A stretch of 64,000 bases of DNA, taken from the NCBI GenBank assembly GCA_029449235.1, contig JANATG010000013.1, positions 1,612,001 through 1,676,000 on the forward strand. Direction: 5' to 3'. The notes beneath the pieces are model-generated. The model did no database searches. It was not told the origin of the DNA and saw nothing but the letters and a program-made list of their open reading frames with translations. Positions 10,793 to 20,340 of this stretch are shown one piece after another (within the stretch, counting starts at the first letter, position 1; every line of letters starts with the position of its first letter). The position numbers and the translations under genes were made by a program. The stretch comes from Linnemannia schmuckeri (taxonomy: Eukaryota > Mortierellomycota > Mortierellomycetes > Mortierellales > Mortierellaceae).

Positions 10793-11398
10793 ATGAACAG
10801 TTTTACTATCCATTCTCCGTCCTTCTTCTCTTCTGTACGATATGTATAACACTTGTATTAAATAAATGAGCTTAAACAAAAATTGTAAATCGCGATTCCA
10901 AAGGTTTGCAACAAAAAAATATATTCGTAAATCCTCTGAGAGGGGCGCTGAGAAAAAGCATTTTTTTTTTTTTTTTTGAATGGCCTACTTCAAACACTCA
11001 TTGTTTTTATCTGTTATTATCGTCATCCATCGACTGGGGGTGTTGTTCTAGAAGGTGTACACCATGGCGGTAATCTCGGTAAGATAATATGGATGCAAAA
11101 AATGCGAATGAAAAAGTCGTGCTAATCTCGTGGACATTAATTTGTTGAGGCCACACAGCATTTTAAACCGCGCTGTAGGGTGTATGTGAGCATTTATGCA
11201 CAATCATGAGGCGCACCAGAATACAGGCATTACCCACAAAAATCTGTCTTTCGTGTCTAATCCAACAGCTCATGCCATAAACCCCTCTGTCTCTTCTCAT
11301 TTTCATATTTCAGGCCTGAACTTTTACTTTTCTTCCCTCTTTTAATTCCAGTTGCATTTTGACCCTCTTCCTCCTCCCTCCCTTCAAATTCCTCCGTC
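10793..11398. other. Intergenic interval between pirin 2 and membrane gene A
   Basis: There is no coding signal. An AATAAA-like TAAATAAATGA lies about 70 bp after the pirin 2 stop and may serve the poly(A) signal. A T17 tract occurs at about 10962-10978. The last 100 bp are pyrimidine-rich, the usual look of a fungal leader. Confidence 0.5.
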
Positions 11399-12778
11399 AT
11401 GCCGTCCCTGCCGTCCAGGAATAGAGTAACCCTGGTCTTACGAGGATTTATCCTCCTCCACTCTATTGTAGTCATTACTGACTGCCTCGTCTTCCTGAAC
11501 AATTTCTATAGGATTGTAACCTGTAAGCCTTCATTTCTCTCTCTTTCTCACTTGCAGTATCCTCTCAAACTCCCTTCCTCTCTCTCACGCACACATTTAT
11601 CAACACAAAAGGAACCGACACAACTCCCAGTACTCTCTCTGGCAAACTAACCTACTTACCACAACACCTTCGTTTCTACATGACGAATCAAAGCTTTAGG
11701 AACATGGAAGAACATTCCATTGAGTGGACTCGCGATCTACCCCTCATACGCACTCTGCGCCTTCTTGCGAGCAGTTGTTTCCTTCTCCTCGAAGACCATC
11801 CTGGCTCGACTTGCCGTCTCTGCTTGGCCAAACGAGCTGATTGTTAGAGCTGCCCTTGTGGGCAATCAGCTTTATAAATCTACTTTGCTGCCCGTGGGCG
11901 TTATCGGTAGTACTATTGCTCCCAAGCTCAGACCAACTCTTATTTCCTTTGGAACCTTTGCTATGGTCGGGTTTGGATTGAAGATGATCTTGGACGAGAC
12001 TCGAGCGTGCGATGAGAAAGCGCTGGAAAGGAGAGAGGATGGTGTTCGGGGCCTTGATAAGGATGAGAAAAACGACCGTTCGGAAACTATACAAGGAAAT
12101 GGACGAGGAGTTGGTGCCGGTCAGGCAAAGAAGGAGAATGAAGAGGAGGAACCGCAGACTCTTTACAATGCGTTAATCACGACGGGCTTCATCCTTGGAG
12201 CGCACTTCGTGCTGGAGTTGTCCGAAAACTGGAGCAAAGTCAGAGCAGCCAATAGTCCTCCATGTATGTGAGCCCCGCATTCGTTGTTTTTTTTAAGTAC
12301 CTTTTCCTGTCCACCAATCTCGGTGGAGTGGAAACTGTTTTGTGTAACATCTCCCGTGGAAACTCAATCATGCCTTTTTAGTTTTTGTTGCGGTGTCATA
12401 GGGTTCATCATGGCGGTACTGGCGTTCAACATTGGCGTCAACGTTTACGGCCTATTCGTTATAAGCATGACAGCATCGACCTTTAGAACTCAATTGCTGT
12501 GCTGTGCCATGTGGACCACTGTGTTGATTGATCTCGCTCTCGCCACGAGAGGTCATTCGCGATTTACTGAGGACGACTTCAGGACACACTTGCCAGCAGT
12601 CTTGAACAGCTTTGTCGGTTTGCCTAGACAGCCATGGATATATCCTTTGCCGCTGATCATACTTCGCGCCCTGCCCATCTTATATCTTTTGAGGAGAGAG
12701 ATCAAAGAGTCTGTGGAAGGGGATGATGATACGTCCAGAGCAGCGAATGTTGAGCTTCAAAAGGAGCAGCAGCAGTAA
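11399..12778 (+). CDS. Multi-pass membrane protein, family member A (unknown function)
   Basis: Three exons, 11399-11522, 11694-12263 and 12402-12778, give 356 aa. Both introns are in phase 1, at the same places as in gene C. I do not recognise the family. Exon 1 encodes a basic start and one hydrophobic segment (LVLRGFILLHSIVVI). Exon 2 has two or three more, including VGFGLKMILDE, then a charged Glu/Asp/Lys loop (about residues 150-185) and another hydrophobic stretch. Exon 3 opens with a Trp codon made across the intron and continues with four more hydrophobic segments. The GxxLxMILxE motif and the intron plan tie it to B and C. The exon 2 acceptor (AAAG at 11693) is the one that keeps the frame open; the nearer TTTAG at 11699 would create a stop. 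Confidence 0.6.
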
Positions 12779-13025
12779 TAACAACAACAGCAACAACAAC
12801 AATAATAATAACAATAAAGTGTTGATGGTTAAGATTCCAAAAGCGCTTCACGTTTCTTAATCCATAGTCTTCATTTATTTGCATAATTAATCAAACGCAT
12901 CGATTGTCATCTTGGTATCAACATCATCCAAAGCCTGTTTTTCATAAAATTTCGTTCCCAACCTGCTGCTGCTTCTTCGCCCTCGCAACTCTGCAATCCC
13001 TTGCTTTCAGATCCAAGACCAGTCG
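12779..13025. other. 3' interval between genes A and B
   Basis: Just after the stop of A there is an interrupted CAA/CAG/AAT triplet run (12768-12815), part of which already forms the three C-terminal glutamines of A. Genes A (plus) and B (minus) converge here, and AATAAAG at about 12813 could end A. Confidence 0.45.
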
Positions 13026-14206
13026 TCAAGCAATCCAAAGCCGTACCGCGAAAAAGGGGTGAAACATAATAAACACCATTCCACGAAAAAACACGAGTTC
13101 GTTGATGGTGGTCTTGTCCCCAGCACCAAATGTCTTCATTGGAAGATCAAGCTCTGTCAATTTGGCGTTCCAGATCCGTGTGCCGAGGACGATGTACTGT
13201 ACATGTGCAAGGTTGTCGCGCACAGGTCGAGTAGAAGAGCCATTGGGTCAGGATCAGCGATTTGCGATATAGGATGTGTAACCCTGCCAGACTTTGGAGG
13301 AAATAGAATGCCATCGTCAATCTAGCTTCTCCTGTATTTGTTTTTATACGTAGAAATGAAAAGGACGGCGCGGGGGTCAGCAAAAAACACTGCAGGCCAT
13401 ACGAAGGTCAAACGAAGGTCAAGGCGGAATAAGAACACATTGGACTAATATGTCTCTTTTATGTGTGAGAGCGTGCCCAAAAAGCAAATCAAATAATTTT
13501 TCTATGCTGCACGGCAATACGTTACCTGAACGGTCTTTAAGCGATAGTGAGTATTGGCTAATACTATCGAGGGTCACCACCAGGAACCAAACGCCCACAA
13601 TGAGACGAGGCCACGTTGGCACTCTCAGTCTCATTCGACGGATCTCGGCCTCGGTCTTGAACCCCTCCACAGTCGATGCCGATGCAACAGGCGCAGGGAG
13701 ATCGTTATTTGCGGCGATGACGTGGTGTCCTTGCTGTTCCTGTCGAATTTTCTGCTCACGATCCAATTGCCGCCTCTGCTTCAAGATTGTCCACAATGCG
13801 AATCCAAGTACCATGTTGAACACAGAGAGCATCCATGACATAACCCCCTTCCACACTGTCTCAAAAGGGTTGATGTTGTCTTCGACTATGGCGTAGCTTG
13901 TTCTGGCAGCAATATCGGCGAAGGCTGGTTTTGCTGAAGAATTGCCGCTGACACTTCTGCAGTGAGAGTGGCATTGTTGACAAGATCATAGAGCTCTGGG
14001 ACGAAATAAGTATACGACTCTACGAGAATGTAGAAGAGTGTCATGCTAACTACGCCGATCGACCAGACACTGAACGATAACTGAGCTCTTCTGGTAGTGG
14101 GCCTGTAGGCAACAAAGAGCTGATGGAGGTCGATTACTGAATTCACGATAATAAAGCTGTAGATGGAGAAGCAAAAGTAGTGGTAATCATCAGCGATCAT
14201 ATCTAT
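13026..14206 (-). pseudogene. Multi-pass membrane protein, family member B, disrupted by two frameshifts
   Basis: Exons 14206-13526 and 13331-13026 (minus strand) correspond to exons 2 and 3 of gene C, with the same phase-1 introns: donor at 13525, acceptor ending at 13332, and an acceptor at 14207-14208 on the 5' side. Similarity to C is clear at FADIAARTS (C: FADKMKAKR), GFALWTILKQ (C: GISLRMILNE) and VPTWPRLIVG (C: VRTWPRVFIG). The frame breaks at about 13922-13924, where one base seems missing between QNQP and FADIA, and again at about 13218-13224, where one base seems extra before RDNLAH. No intron explains either. No convincing first exon was found upstream; an ATG at 14200 is the first in frame. 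It may be a pseudogene or carry assembly errors. Confidence 0.6.
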
Positions 14207-14649
14207 ATAAGAAATGAGAAAACGAGGAGAAAGGAGAGTGAAAAAGTTGGAAGAGGAGTACGATAAGTATTATTTTGTTGTTGCTATCGTTTGTGTCTTT
14301 CTGTACCTGAAGGGGATGTTGGTGGACGCAAGGCGTTGCGAATAGAATAGGAGAGAGGGTGCAGCGAGTGAGCGGCAATAATTCAAGGCCATGGGCGCTG
14401 AAGTTGAGATAACAGCGTCGACATTTTTTTTTACGACATTTGATGAACAAAAGAGGAGAGTGTGGAAGTAAAGGTTGGCTAGCTGCGAAAGGGACCAGGA
14501 CGGAAAGCGCAAGAAAAGAAATGAAATGAAAAGTGAGAAAAGAAAAGAGTGAAGTGGGAAGGACGAGAAACGGAGAGGGATATACATATGTGCTGCTCTC
14601 AAAAACAAGTTTGCCTATGGGGACGTTTCTCTCTTGGACTGGTCAATTT

Positions 14650-14893
14650 TTACACAATGTGAACATCACCGCGGACTTTGGACCTTGTCACTTTGTATTT
14701 GTATTTGCCACTGGATGCCATTATCGGAGGAAACAATGGAATTTGAGAGACAACGGCTACAGAGCCTTTGATGGCGACCACGAACGTGGAGAGGGCGTTG
14801 TTGTTGAATAAGGCCTGTTTTCCCACGTAGAAGTGCCAAATGGATCTTTGGTACCTGTTAATTCCTATATTACAGTAGGCCAGCCAGTCCGAT
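14650..14893 (-). other. Orphan open frame, possible 3' exon of an unrecognised gene
   Basis: Read on the minus strand, about 80 codons stay open after a TGA and end in TAA at 14652-14650. The peptide looks protein-like (RSIWHFYVGK, TFVVAIKGS, SGKYKYKV), with balanced hydrophobic and basic residues and none of the low-complexity composition of nearby frames. An AACAG that could be an acceptor precedes GTACCAAAG at about 14856. I could not find its upstream exons and do not recognise a family. Confidence 0.25.
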
Positions 14894-15394
14894 CAAAGGA
14901 ACAAGAGATAAAATTTGAAATATCTTTATTCCCTGATGAGAAGGATGGCCGCCAAGCATATCCAACCACAAGTGAGACTAATGGACATTAGGCACAATCC
15001 GCTTCTTCATCTACCTGATACTGATATCGACATCTTTTTAATCTTTAAAAAAAAAAAAAAAAGGCATCTCGTGCACATTTAATTGCCTGAATGGACACAA
15101 AAAGAGACAGCCAGCCGTTTCTCATTTGTTGTGGCTTTCTATGCGTTTCCATTCCGGTGGTACAAAAGTCGATGCTTTCCCATAAAACATTCCATGGAGA
15201 CTAACACCCAAATACTCTGCCGAATTACCACTCGACTTTATTGTCACCGAATCGACTATATTATGGTCTTCTCCGGAGACTCCACAGCGTTTTTTTTTCT
15301 TTTTTTTTTTTTTTTTTAAAAAAAACTCTCTCCCTCTCCCCTTCCCTCCACGAACACACACCCACTCACACTCTCACTCCTCGCTTTTACACTC
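14894..15394. other. Upstream region of the F-box gene
   Basis: There is no supported gene. It contains an A17-type tract near 15049-15062 and a long interrupted T tract (about 15291-15317) running into A8. After that comes a CT/CA-rich leader that reaches the F-box ATG. Confidence 0.5.
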
Positions 15395-17236
15395 ATGCTG
15401 TTCAAACTGCCCTCTACCCTCAAGAAAAAGCCTACCCAGTCGAAGCGAATACCTCCTGCACTCCTGCTCCCCGAGGTCCTTGAACGGATCTTTTATTTCA
15501 TTGACAACAACACCATTCATGGCACCATCATCCTCGTCTGCCACCTATGGTTCTCAATCAACCAGCGCCGTCTCTTTCGAGAGCTTACATGGGACGATTC
15601 TTCAAAAACCAGCAGTACCAGGCGACTTGATATACTCATCTCACGACTCCCTAGGGCGACCCACCTCAAATGGACCACGAGGTACAATGACCTCATATCC
15701 CCAGACACCTGGAAGATTTTCGAGGCACTTCAAGGACTCAACAGCAGCAAGGATCAAACTAGCATCAGAGACAATGGCGGTCTCCGAGCAGCAGATCTTG
15801 CTGGATCGGTTTGCTTTCTTCTCAAGGCATTGCCGTATATTCCCTCCATTACCGTCCTGCGACTTTGCATCATGCAACACAATTCCATTAGCATGGAGTA
15901 CATCTTGCAGACCTGTCCCCGCTTGCAGTCTCTCCAGCTGGACTCGCCCTCTACGTTTTACTTGCAAGGAGACTGGATCGGCCCACGCAACAAGGACAAC
16001 CACGACACTGGATCGCCCACTCCTCCACTACGGTCATTCCATCTCGAGAACGCCTGCTTCTCTCAGAGCAACCTTGAGTCCTTTCTGAAAGTTACTCCCC
16101 ACCTGAAGCACCTTCAGCTCCGAAACCTACGCCGACAAGATTCTGGAGAAGACTACAACTGGAGTCGTCTCTACGAGTGCCTGGTTTCGCTCGCTCTCCC
16201 ACTCCAGTCAATCCACTTTTCTATCTTTGGACAACAAGCAGCCAACGACGCCCAGGAGGCTCGAGAAAAGGTCTTGATGATCTGTCCTCAGGCGACCGAG
16301 TGGTCCTTCCGTTCTTCCGACTTGACTCCCATCCTTAGGCAATGTCTCCTGGAGCTCCCCAATGTTCTCACAACCCTCACTTTGGTTACAGACAGCGTCA
16401 ACCAACCCAGCAAGGCTCTCGCCCTTCACCAGTACCTCTGCGAGTCCCCTCACCTCCTCCATCTCAGGGCTGGTCGGTCGTCCTGCCTGATCGAGAGGAT
16501 GGATCTCTTTGGTCGCTGGATGTCCTTACCTAGAAACGGGGAGGAATCGCACCGCCAACCAGGCATCTGGATGTGCCGCCAGCTCCAGACTCTTCATATC
16601 GAGGTCCATAACCTAGCTGCAGCCGATCGTCCATCATCGCCTACCAGGAGTCGAGTACTCTTTGGGTACATCTCCAGGGTCTGCCCCAACCTTCGCGACC
16701 TAGAGATCTGGGAACCAGATAACATTCCTGGTTTATTCCTCCAGCTCGGTGGTGGGCTCTGTCTACTGGCCCGTCTCCGCCTCCTGGAACATCTCCGTAT
16801 TGGGACTGGCACGAACCTGCAAGTCCTCAAGCCTCGCGACGTCAAGTGGCTGACCAAGTCTGGTTACTCTTCAGTCAGCAAGCAGGAGCGAAGAGATGGC
16901 ATGGCTAGTTGGCCAGCGTTGATTATTAAGGAACGTCAGCGCGAGCATGAATGGCTGGATCGGGTTGCCAGAGGGGAAGCACCAGGATTTGTTCCGCCTC
17001 AGGCAGTAGAACAGGCACTGATTCAAGACCTGAGGAACCTGGGGTTGTTAGAGGATGTCAAGCTGATGTTGGACCAGATGAATTCTAAGGAAGGGTACGA
17101 CAGCCTCCCTCGGCTGCGGTCGTTGTCGATCTACAGCGATGGTCAGACGCGTCTCTCACCCGAAAAAGAGTATCGCAGAATGAACAAAACAGCCCCGAAC
17201 ACCGATGTGATGATGTATGGCGGTTTGGGCTTCTGA
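15395..17236 (+). CDS. F-box protein with leucine-rich repeats
   Basis: A single-exon 613-aa protein. Residues about 20-65 form the F-box (ALLLPEVLERIFYFID, then LVCHLWFSINQRRLFRELTW), which in this family binds Skp1 and recruits substrates to an SCF ubiquitin ligase. The rest has irregular leucine-rich repeats of about 25-30 residues (ITVLRLCIMQ, LQSLQLDSP, LKHLQLRNL, CPNLRDLEIWEP, LEHLRIGTG), typical of the large and fast-evolving F-box/LRR families of soil fungi. Substrate is unknown. The first ATG after the CT-rich leader is used; the basic N-terminal residues before the F-box are not a known signal. It stands between membrane-family members B and C and is unrelated to them. Confidence 0.85.
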   Translation: MLFKLPSTLKKKPTQSKRIPPALLLPEVLERIFYFIDNNTIHGTIILVCHLWFSINQRRLFRELTWDDSSKTSSTRRLDILISRLPRATHLKWTTRYNDLISPDTWKIFEALQGLNSSKDQTSIRDNGGLRAADLAGSVCFLLKALPYIPSITVLRLCIMQHNSISMEYILQTCPRLQSLQLDSPSTFYLQGDWIGPRNKDNHDTGSPTPPLRSFHLENACFSQSNLESFLKVTPHLKHLQLRNLRRQDSGEDYNWSRLYECLVSLALPLQSIHFSIFGQQAANDAQEAREKVLMICPQATEWSFRSSDLTPILRQCLLELPNVLTTLTLVTDSVNQPSKALALHQYLCESPHLLHLRAGRSSCLIERMDLFGRWMSLPRNGEESHRQPGIWMCRQLQTLHIEVHNLAAADRPSSPTRSRVLFGYISRVCPNLRDLEIWEPDNIPGLFLQLGGGLCLLARLRLLEHLRIGTGTNLQVLKPRDVKWLTKSGYSSVSKQERRDGMASWPALIIKERQREHEWLDRVARGEAPGFVPPQAVEQALIQDLRNLGLLEDVKLMLDQMNSKEGYDSLPRLRSLSIYSDGQTRLSPEKEYRRMNKTAPNTDVMMYGGLGF

Positions 17237-17288
17237 ACAGTCATTTTGTTTTTCGACCTTATTTTTGAATAGAATAAAATACTTTTTA

Positions 17289-17314
17289 TCTCTCTCTCTC
17301 TCTCTCTCTCTCTC
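17289..17314. repeat. (TC)13 microsatellite
   Basis: Thirteen uninterrupted TC units lie about 50 bp after the F-box stop codon, with further CT-rich sequence to 17325. Probably in the 3' untranslated region. Confidence 0.95.
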
Positions 17315-17325
17315 CCCCTCTCTCG

Positions 17326-18016
17326 CGTGTGGACATGGGTGTCGATGGTAAAAGACCAAACAAATATGAATATACGAGGTGATCTTGTTCTCCCCACTTG
17401 CTCCTATTGCCCCATCCATTGGTCAAGTCAACAATGGATAGTTTTCCACTGCAAAGACATGGCGTCAGGCACAAGAGAGGTGAAAAAGCATGTGTGTCGT
17501 TGCCTGGAAGAACGGAAAGTCTGTATAGTATACACGTTTGTTACTGTTGACTATCAGCCCAACCAGAAGGACCTGAACGCGCCTGCCACTGGCTTCGTCC
17601 ATCGCTTAGGCCACTGCTTTTCCTCTTGTATTCTGCCACTTTTCCCCGTTTGTGCCATTAATGTAAGAAAGGGTTGTGGACTGCCATTAAATAAAAACCT
17701 TTTATGGGAATTGCAAGTATGTCTTTGCACACTGGGCTCACAACCAAAGGTGGGCTGTAATCTTTTGTGTCGTCACCCGATACAAACAGACTCATGCTTT
17801 GCCATATTGCTCCTTGCCCATTGCTCTTTGCCCCCATCTCGATGCCAGCGTGAACTTTAAATCGAGGAAAAAATGGAAGGCGTAGAGGAAAGACGGAAGG
17901 AAGGAAGAGCACACATAAAAGCAAAACAAAGTCCTCGCCGTTTTCCTTTCTTTTCTTTTTACATCTTTTTCCCATCGATATCCCTTTTCCTTACCCACCA
18001 CGCCTCCTTGACTCCT
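17326..18016. other. Intergenic interval between the F-box gene and membrane gene C
   Basis: No supported gene. A plus-strand frame (17327-17860) lacks any family resemblance. The last 130 bp form a pyrimidine-rich leader before the ATG of gene C. Confidence 0.45.
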
Positions 18017-19444
18017 ATGCCAACTCTCGCTACCTTGCGCCGGTATGGTCCTCGGATCCTCATCGGCATCTTTTCCTTGGCCACTATCGTCTCAGAAATG
18101 GTCTTATTCTTCAAAGGACTAGATCGGACCAAAGGTACACATTCTTTCAAAGTATCATCGAATGACGAGCAATCAGTTGTGCTTGCAAACATCCTGCATA
18201 TTAACAAGCCTCGTCCTTATTCGACCATTTTCTTTCTGCCCCTTTTTTTTCTCGCTGTTATTGCATGTCTAGATTTATCTTCGGATGCCGCTCTGGCCCG
18301 GTTCTTACCCATGGCTATCATGACCATCCTCTTCGTGGGAATTCAGTTGCAAAGACTCACCGTCTGCTTCACATCAACAACCATCCTCGTCCAGCTGGCA
18401 TTTTATGTTTGGGCTGTCGAATGTTTTCTCAAAGTCTCCATCCTCTTTGGCACGATCGCCCTCCTTTCCTTCAACAAGGATTTCGCAGACAAGATGAAAG
18501 CCAAACGCCGCGACTCCAGGGAATACTTTCTACCTGCACCTGTGCTTTGTATTCTGTTTTATGGTACGTTTGTGGTTGGCATCAGTTTGAGAATGATCCT
18601 GAATGAGCTGCGGAAACGAGACTGGGAGGCGGAACGTCAAAGAGAGGCGCTTCTGAGAATCGAGAAGGATATGCCGCCTTTCCCCATCACAACTGCAAAC
18701 AGGGCGTTGATGGAAAAGGAGGCTCAGAAACAGCTACTGCGAGTGCGAACATGGCCTCGTGTTTTCATTGGTCTCTATTATGCCGCGGAATTGCTCGATA
18801 TCGCTAATATTCTCCTCTTCAAGCGTGATAAGTTGGCCGAATTGCGCTGTAAGTAACCAAAACGACGCGCACACGCTTGGTACCCTATTTTGCGTTTACT
18901 CTTTTCTACCTGGTCCATTGCTTGCCCACGTTTGATTCTAACCCTTTTTTTTTCTTGCCCTCTATGAATAGGGCACGTGCATTTGCTGAACATCGTTATC
19001 ACGATATGTGCACTCAATGGACTCTACGCTCTTTTCCGCAAATCCCTCCGCATTTCCCGAGGGTGCTTCTCTACCTATGTTGCCATTCTCTTTTATGACA
19101 GCTACTTCAGGATCAAAAATCTCATAAAGTTATACCGCAACGGCAATGTCTCCAGCAGCAGCATCATCACTACCGCCGCCGATGCTCTTACCACCGAGGA
19201 CTCGACAGTCATGAAATTTCCGTTTGCAGAGGCTGTTCTAAATGCGATCGTGGACTTTTTCCTCGACTTGCTTCTCGTCTGGTCAATGTGGCAGATCGTC
19301 AAGGATCTCGAAAAGCGAAACGAAAGGATTGCAAAGGCCAAGTTCGAATCGAGAGTAGCAGCCTCCAATACTACCATCACCGACGAGAAAGGCGCCACCG
19401 TCTATAACGAGAGAGGTCAACAATCTTCCGTCATGTGGATCTGA
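18017..19444 (+). CDS. Multi-pass membrane protein, family member C (unknown function)
   Basis: Three exons, 18017-18134, 18273-18848 and 18972-19444, give 388 aa; both introns are phase 1. I do not recognise the family. Exon 1 has one hydrophobic segment ending in FFKGLDRTK. Exon 2 has three or four segments (FLPMAIMTILFVGIQ, LVQLAFYVWAVECFL, VLCILFYGTFVVGI), the motif GISLRMILNELRKRDWE, a charged linker and VRTWPRVFIGLYYAAELLD. Exon 3 has further segments (LLNIVITICALNGLYALF and near the end LNAIVDFFLDLLLVWSMW). It is the best-preserved member and the reference for A, B and fragment D. An upstream in-frame extension exists, but the ATG at 18017 matches the start of fragment D and of gene A. 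Confidence 0.65.
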
Positions 19445-19611
19445 TTACGGCCGAGTCGATTCTGCCATCTTTCATGCTAGATTCTGTCCAATAGTCTCAC
19501 ACACACTGCTGTGCACAGGGCATAGCTTTCTCCATCCTCAACAATTAAAAAAGCCAAGTCGTCCTTGACATATTGTACTGCTGGAAATTGACCAAGTTTA
19601 ATATTTCAACC
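19445..19611. other. Short 3' interval after gene C
   Basis: AATTAAA at about 19542 could be the poly(A) signal of gene C; no coding signal. Confidence 0.3.
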
Positions 19612-20340
19612 TTAATAATTAACGGCAGCTCCGCGCTGCTTAAGCAATCTCTGGTTAATCGTGCTGAGACTAACCGCCTCAACTAAAGCAGCATTCGTGG
19701 CGACAAAAGCATTGTATCCCAATTTCCACATCAGCCTGGCAGACCACTTTCCTTCTAACTCGTCCAATAGTCGCCACGCTCGAATGGAACCATCTCCACT
19801 GCTGGTAGCAAGCTCCAATGAGTTGATTCTCCAACCAATATCATTAATACCACCAATGAAGTCTTATCCCAGCTTCCTGACACGACCTGCAGACCACTCA
19901 GCAAGAAGGCCACGTTGGCAACATTGTTGCTGTGACCGGCAAGAACAAGGCCTAGTGCTTCTGAATGGGCATCCCAAAGTCGAACAAGTTTGTCCTGGTT
20001 GCAACTAGCAATCCAATGGCCATCTGGAGAAGCTGCCAAAATATTCATGTTCTCCGTGTCCATGGGAAGAACAAGAATGACAAGCCCCCTCTCGACATTC
20101 ACATCCTGAAGTCGTTGTCGAATCCTATTGTGGCGATACGACGACCATCTGGCAAATACATGACGCTCTCGGCTTGATGGAGACCGCAAGGAAACGAATC
20201 ACCTGGCGCTCTCAGTCACCGCATCATACTGTCGCACAGTTCCAGAATCGCTGCCAGAGATGACGGCCCTCCCATCTGAAGAATACGCAATGCTCGTCAT
20301 CGGATCCGCTTTGCCGTGATAAGTGATACGCCATCAACAA
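19612..20340 (-). pseudogene. Remnant of a WD40-repeat protein (C-terminal part, probably NACHT-WD40)
   Basis: Several WD40 blades are readable on the minus strand but in different frames. Near 20315-20200: PMTSIAYSSDGRAVISGSDSGTVRQYDA. Near 20180-20110: ESVMYLPDGRRIATIGFDND. Near 20070-19890: ILAASPDGHWIASCNQDKLVRLWD and a following GH...VVSGSWD blade. The C-terminal end, 19818-19612 (DGSIRAWRLL...LSTINQRLLKQRGA), resembles the tail of the large NACHT-WD40 (STAND) proteins common in Mortierella-type fungi. Stops and frame changes between blades show it is dead, and no NACHT or N-terminal part is seen upstream. Confidence 0.7.

Noticed and set aside
13886..13980. An intron ending at CTGCAG (about 13956) to explain the first frame break of gene B
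   Set aside because: It would need a poor donor and would delete residues that align with gene C; a one-base change fits the alignment better.
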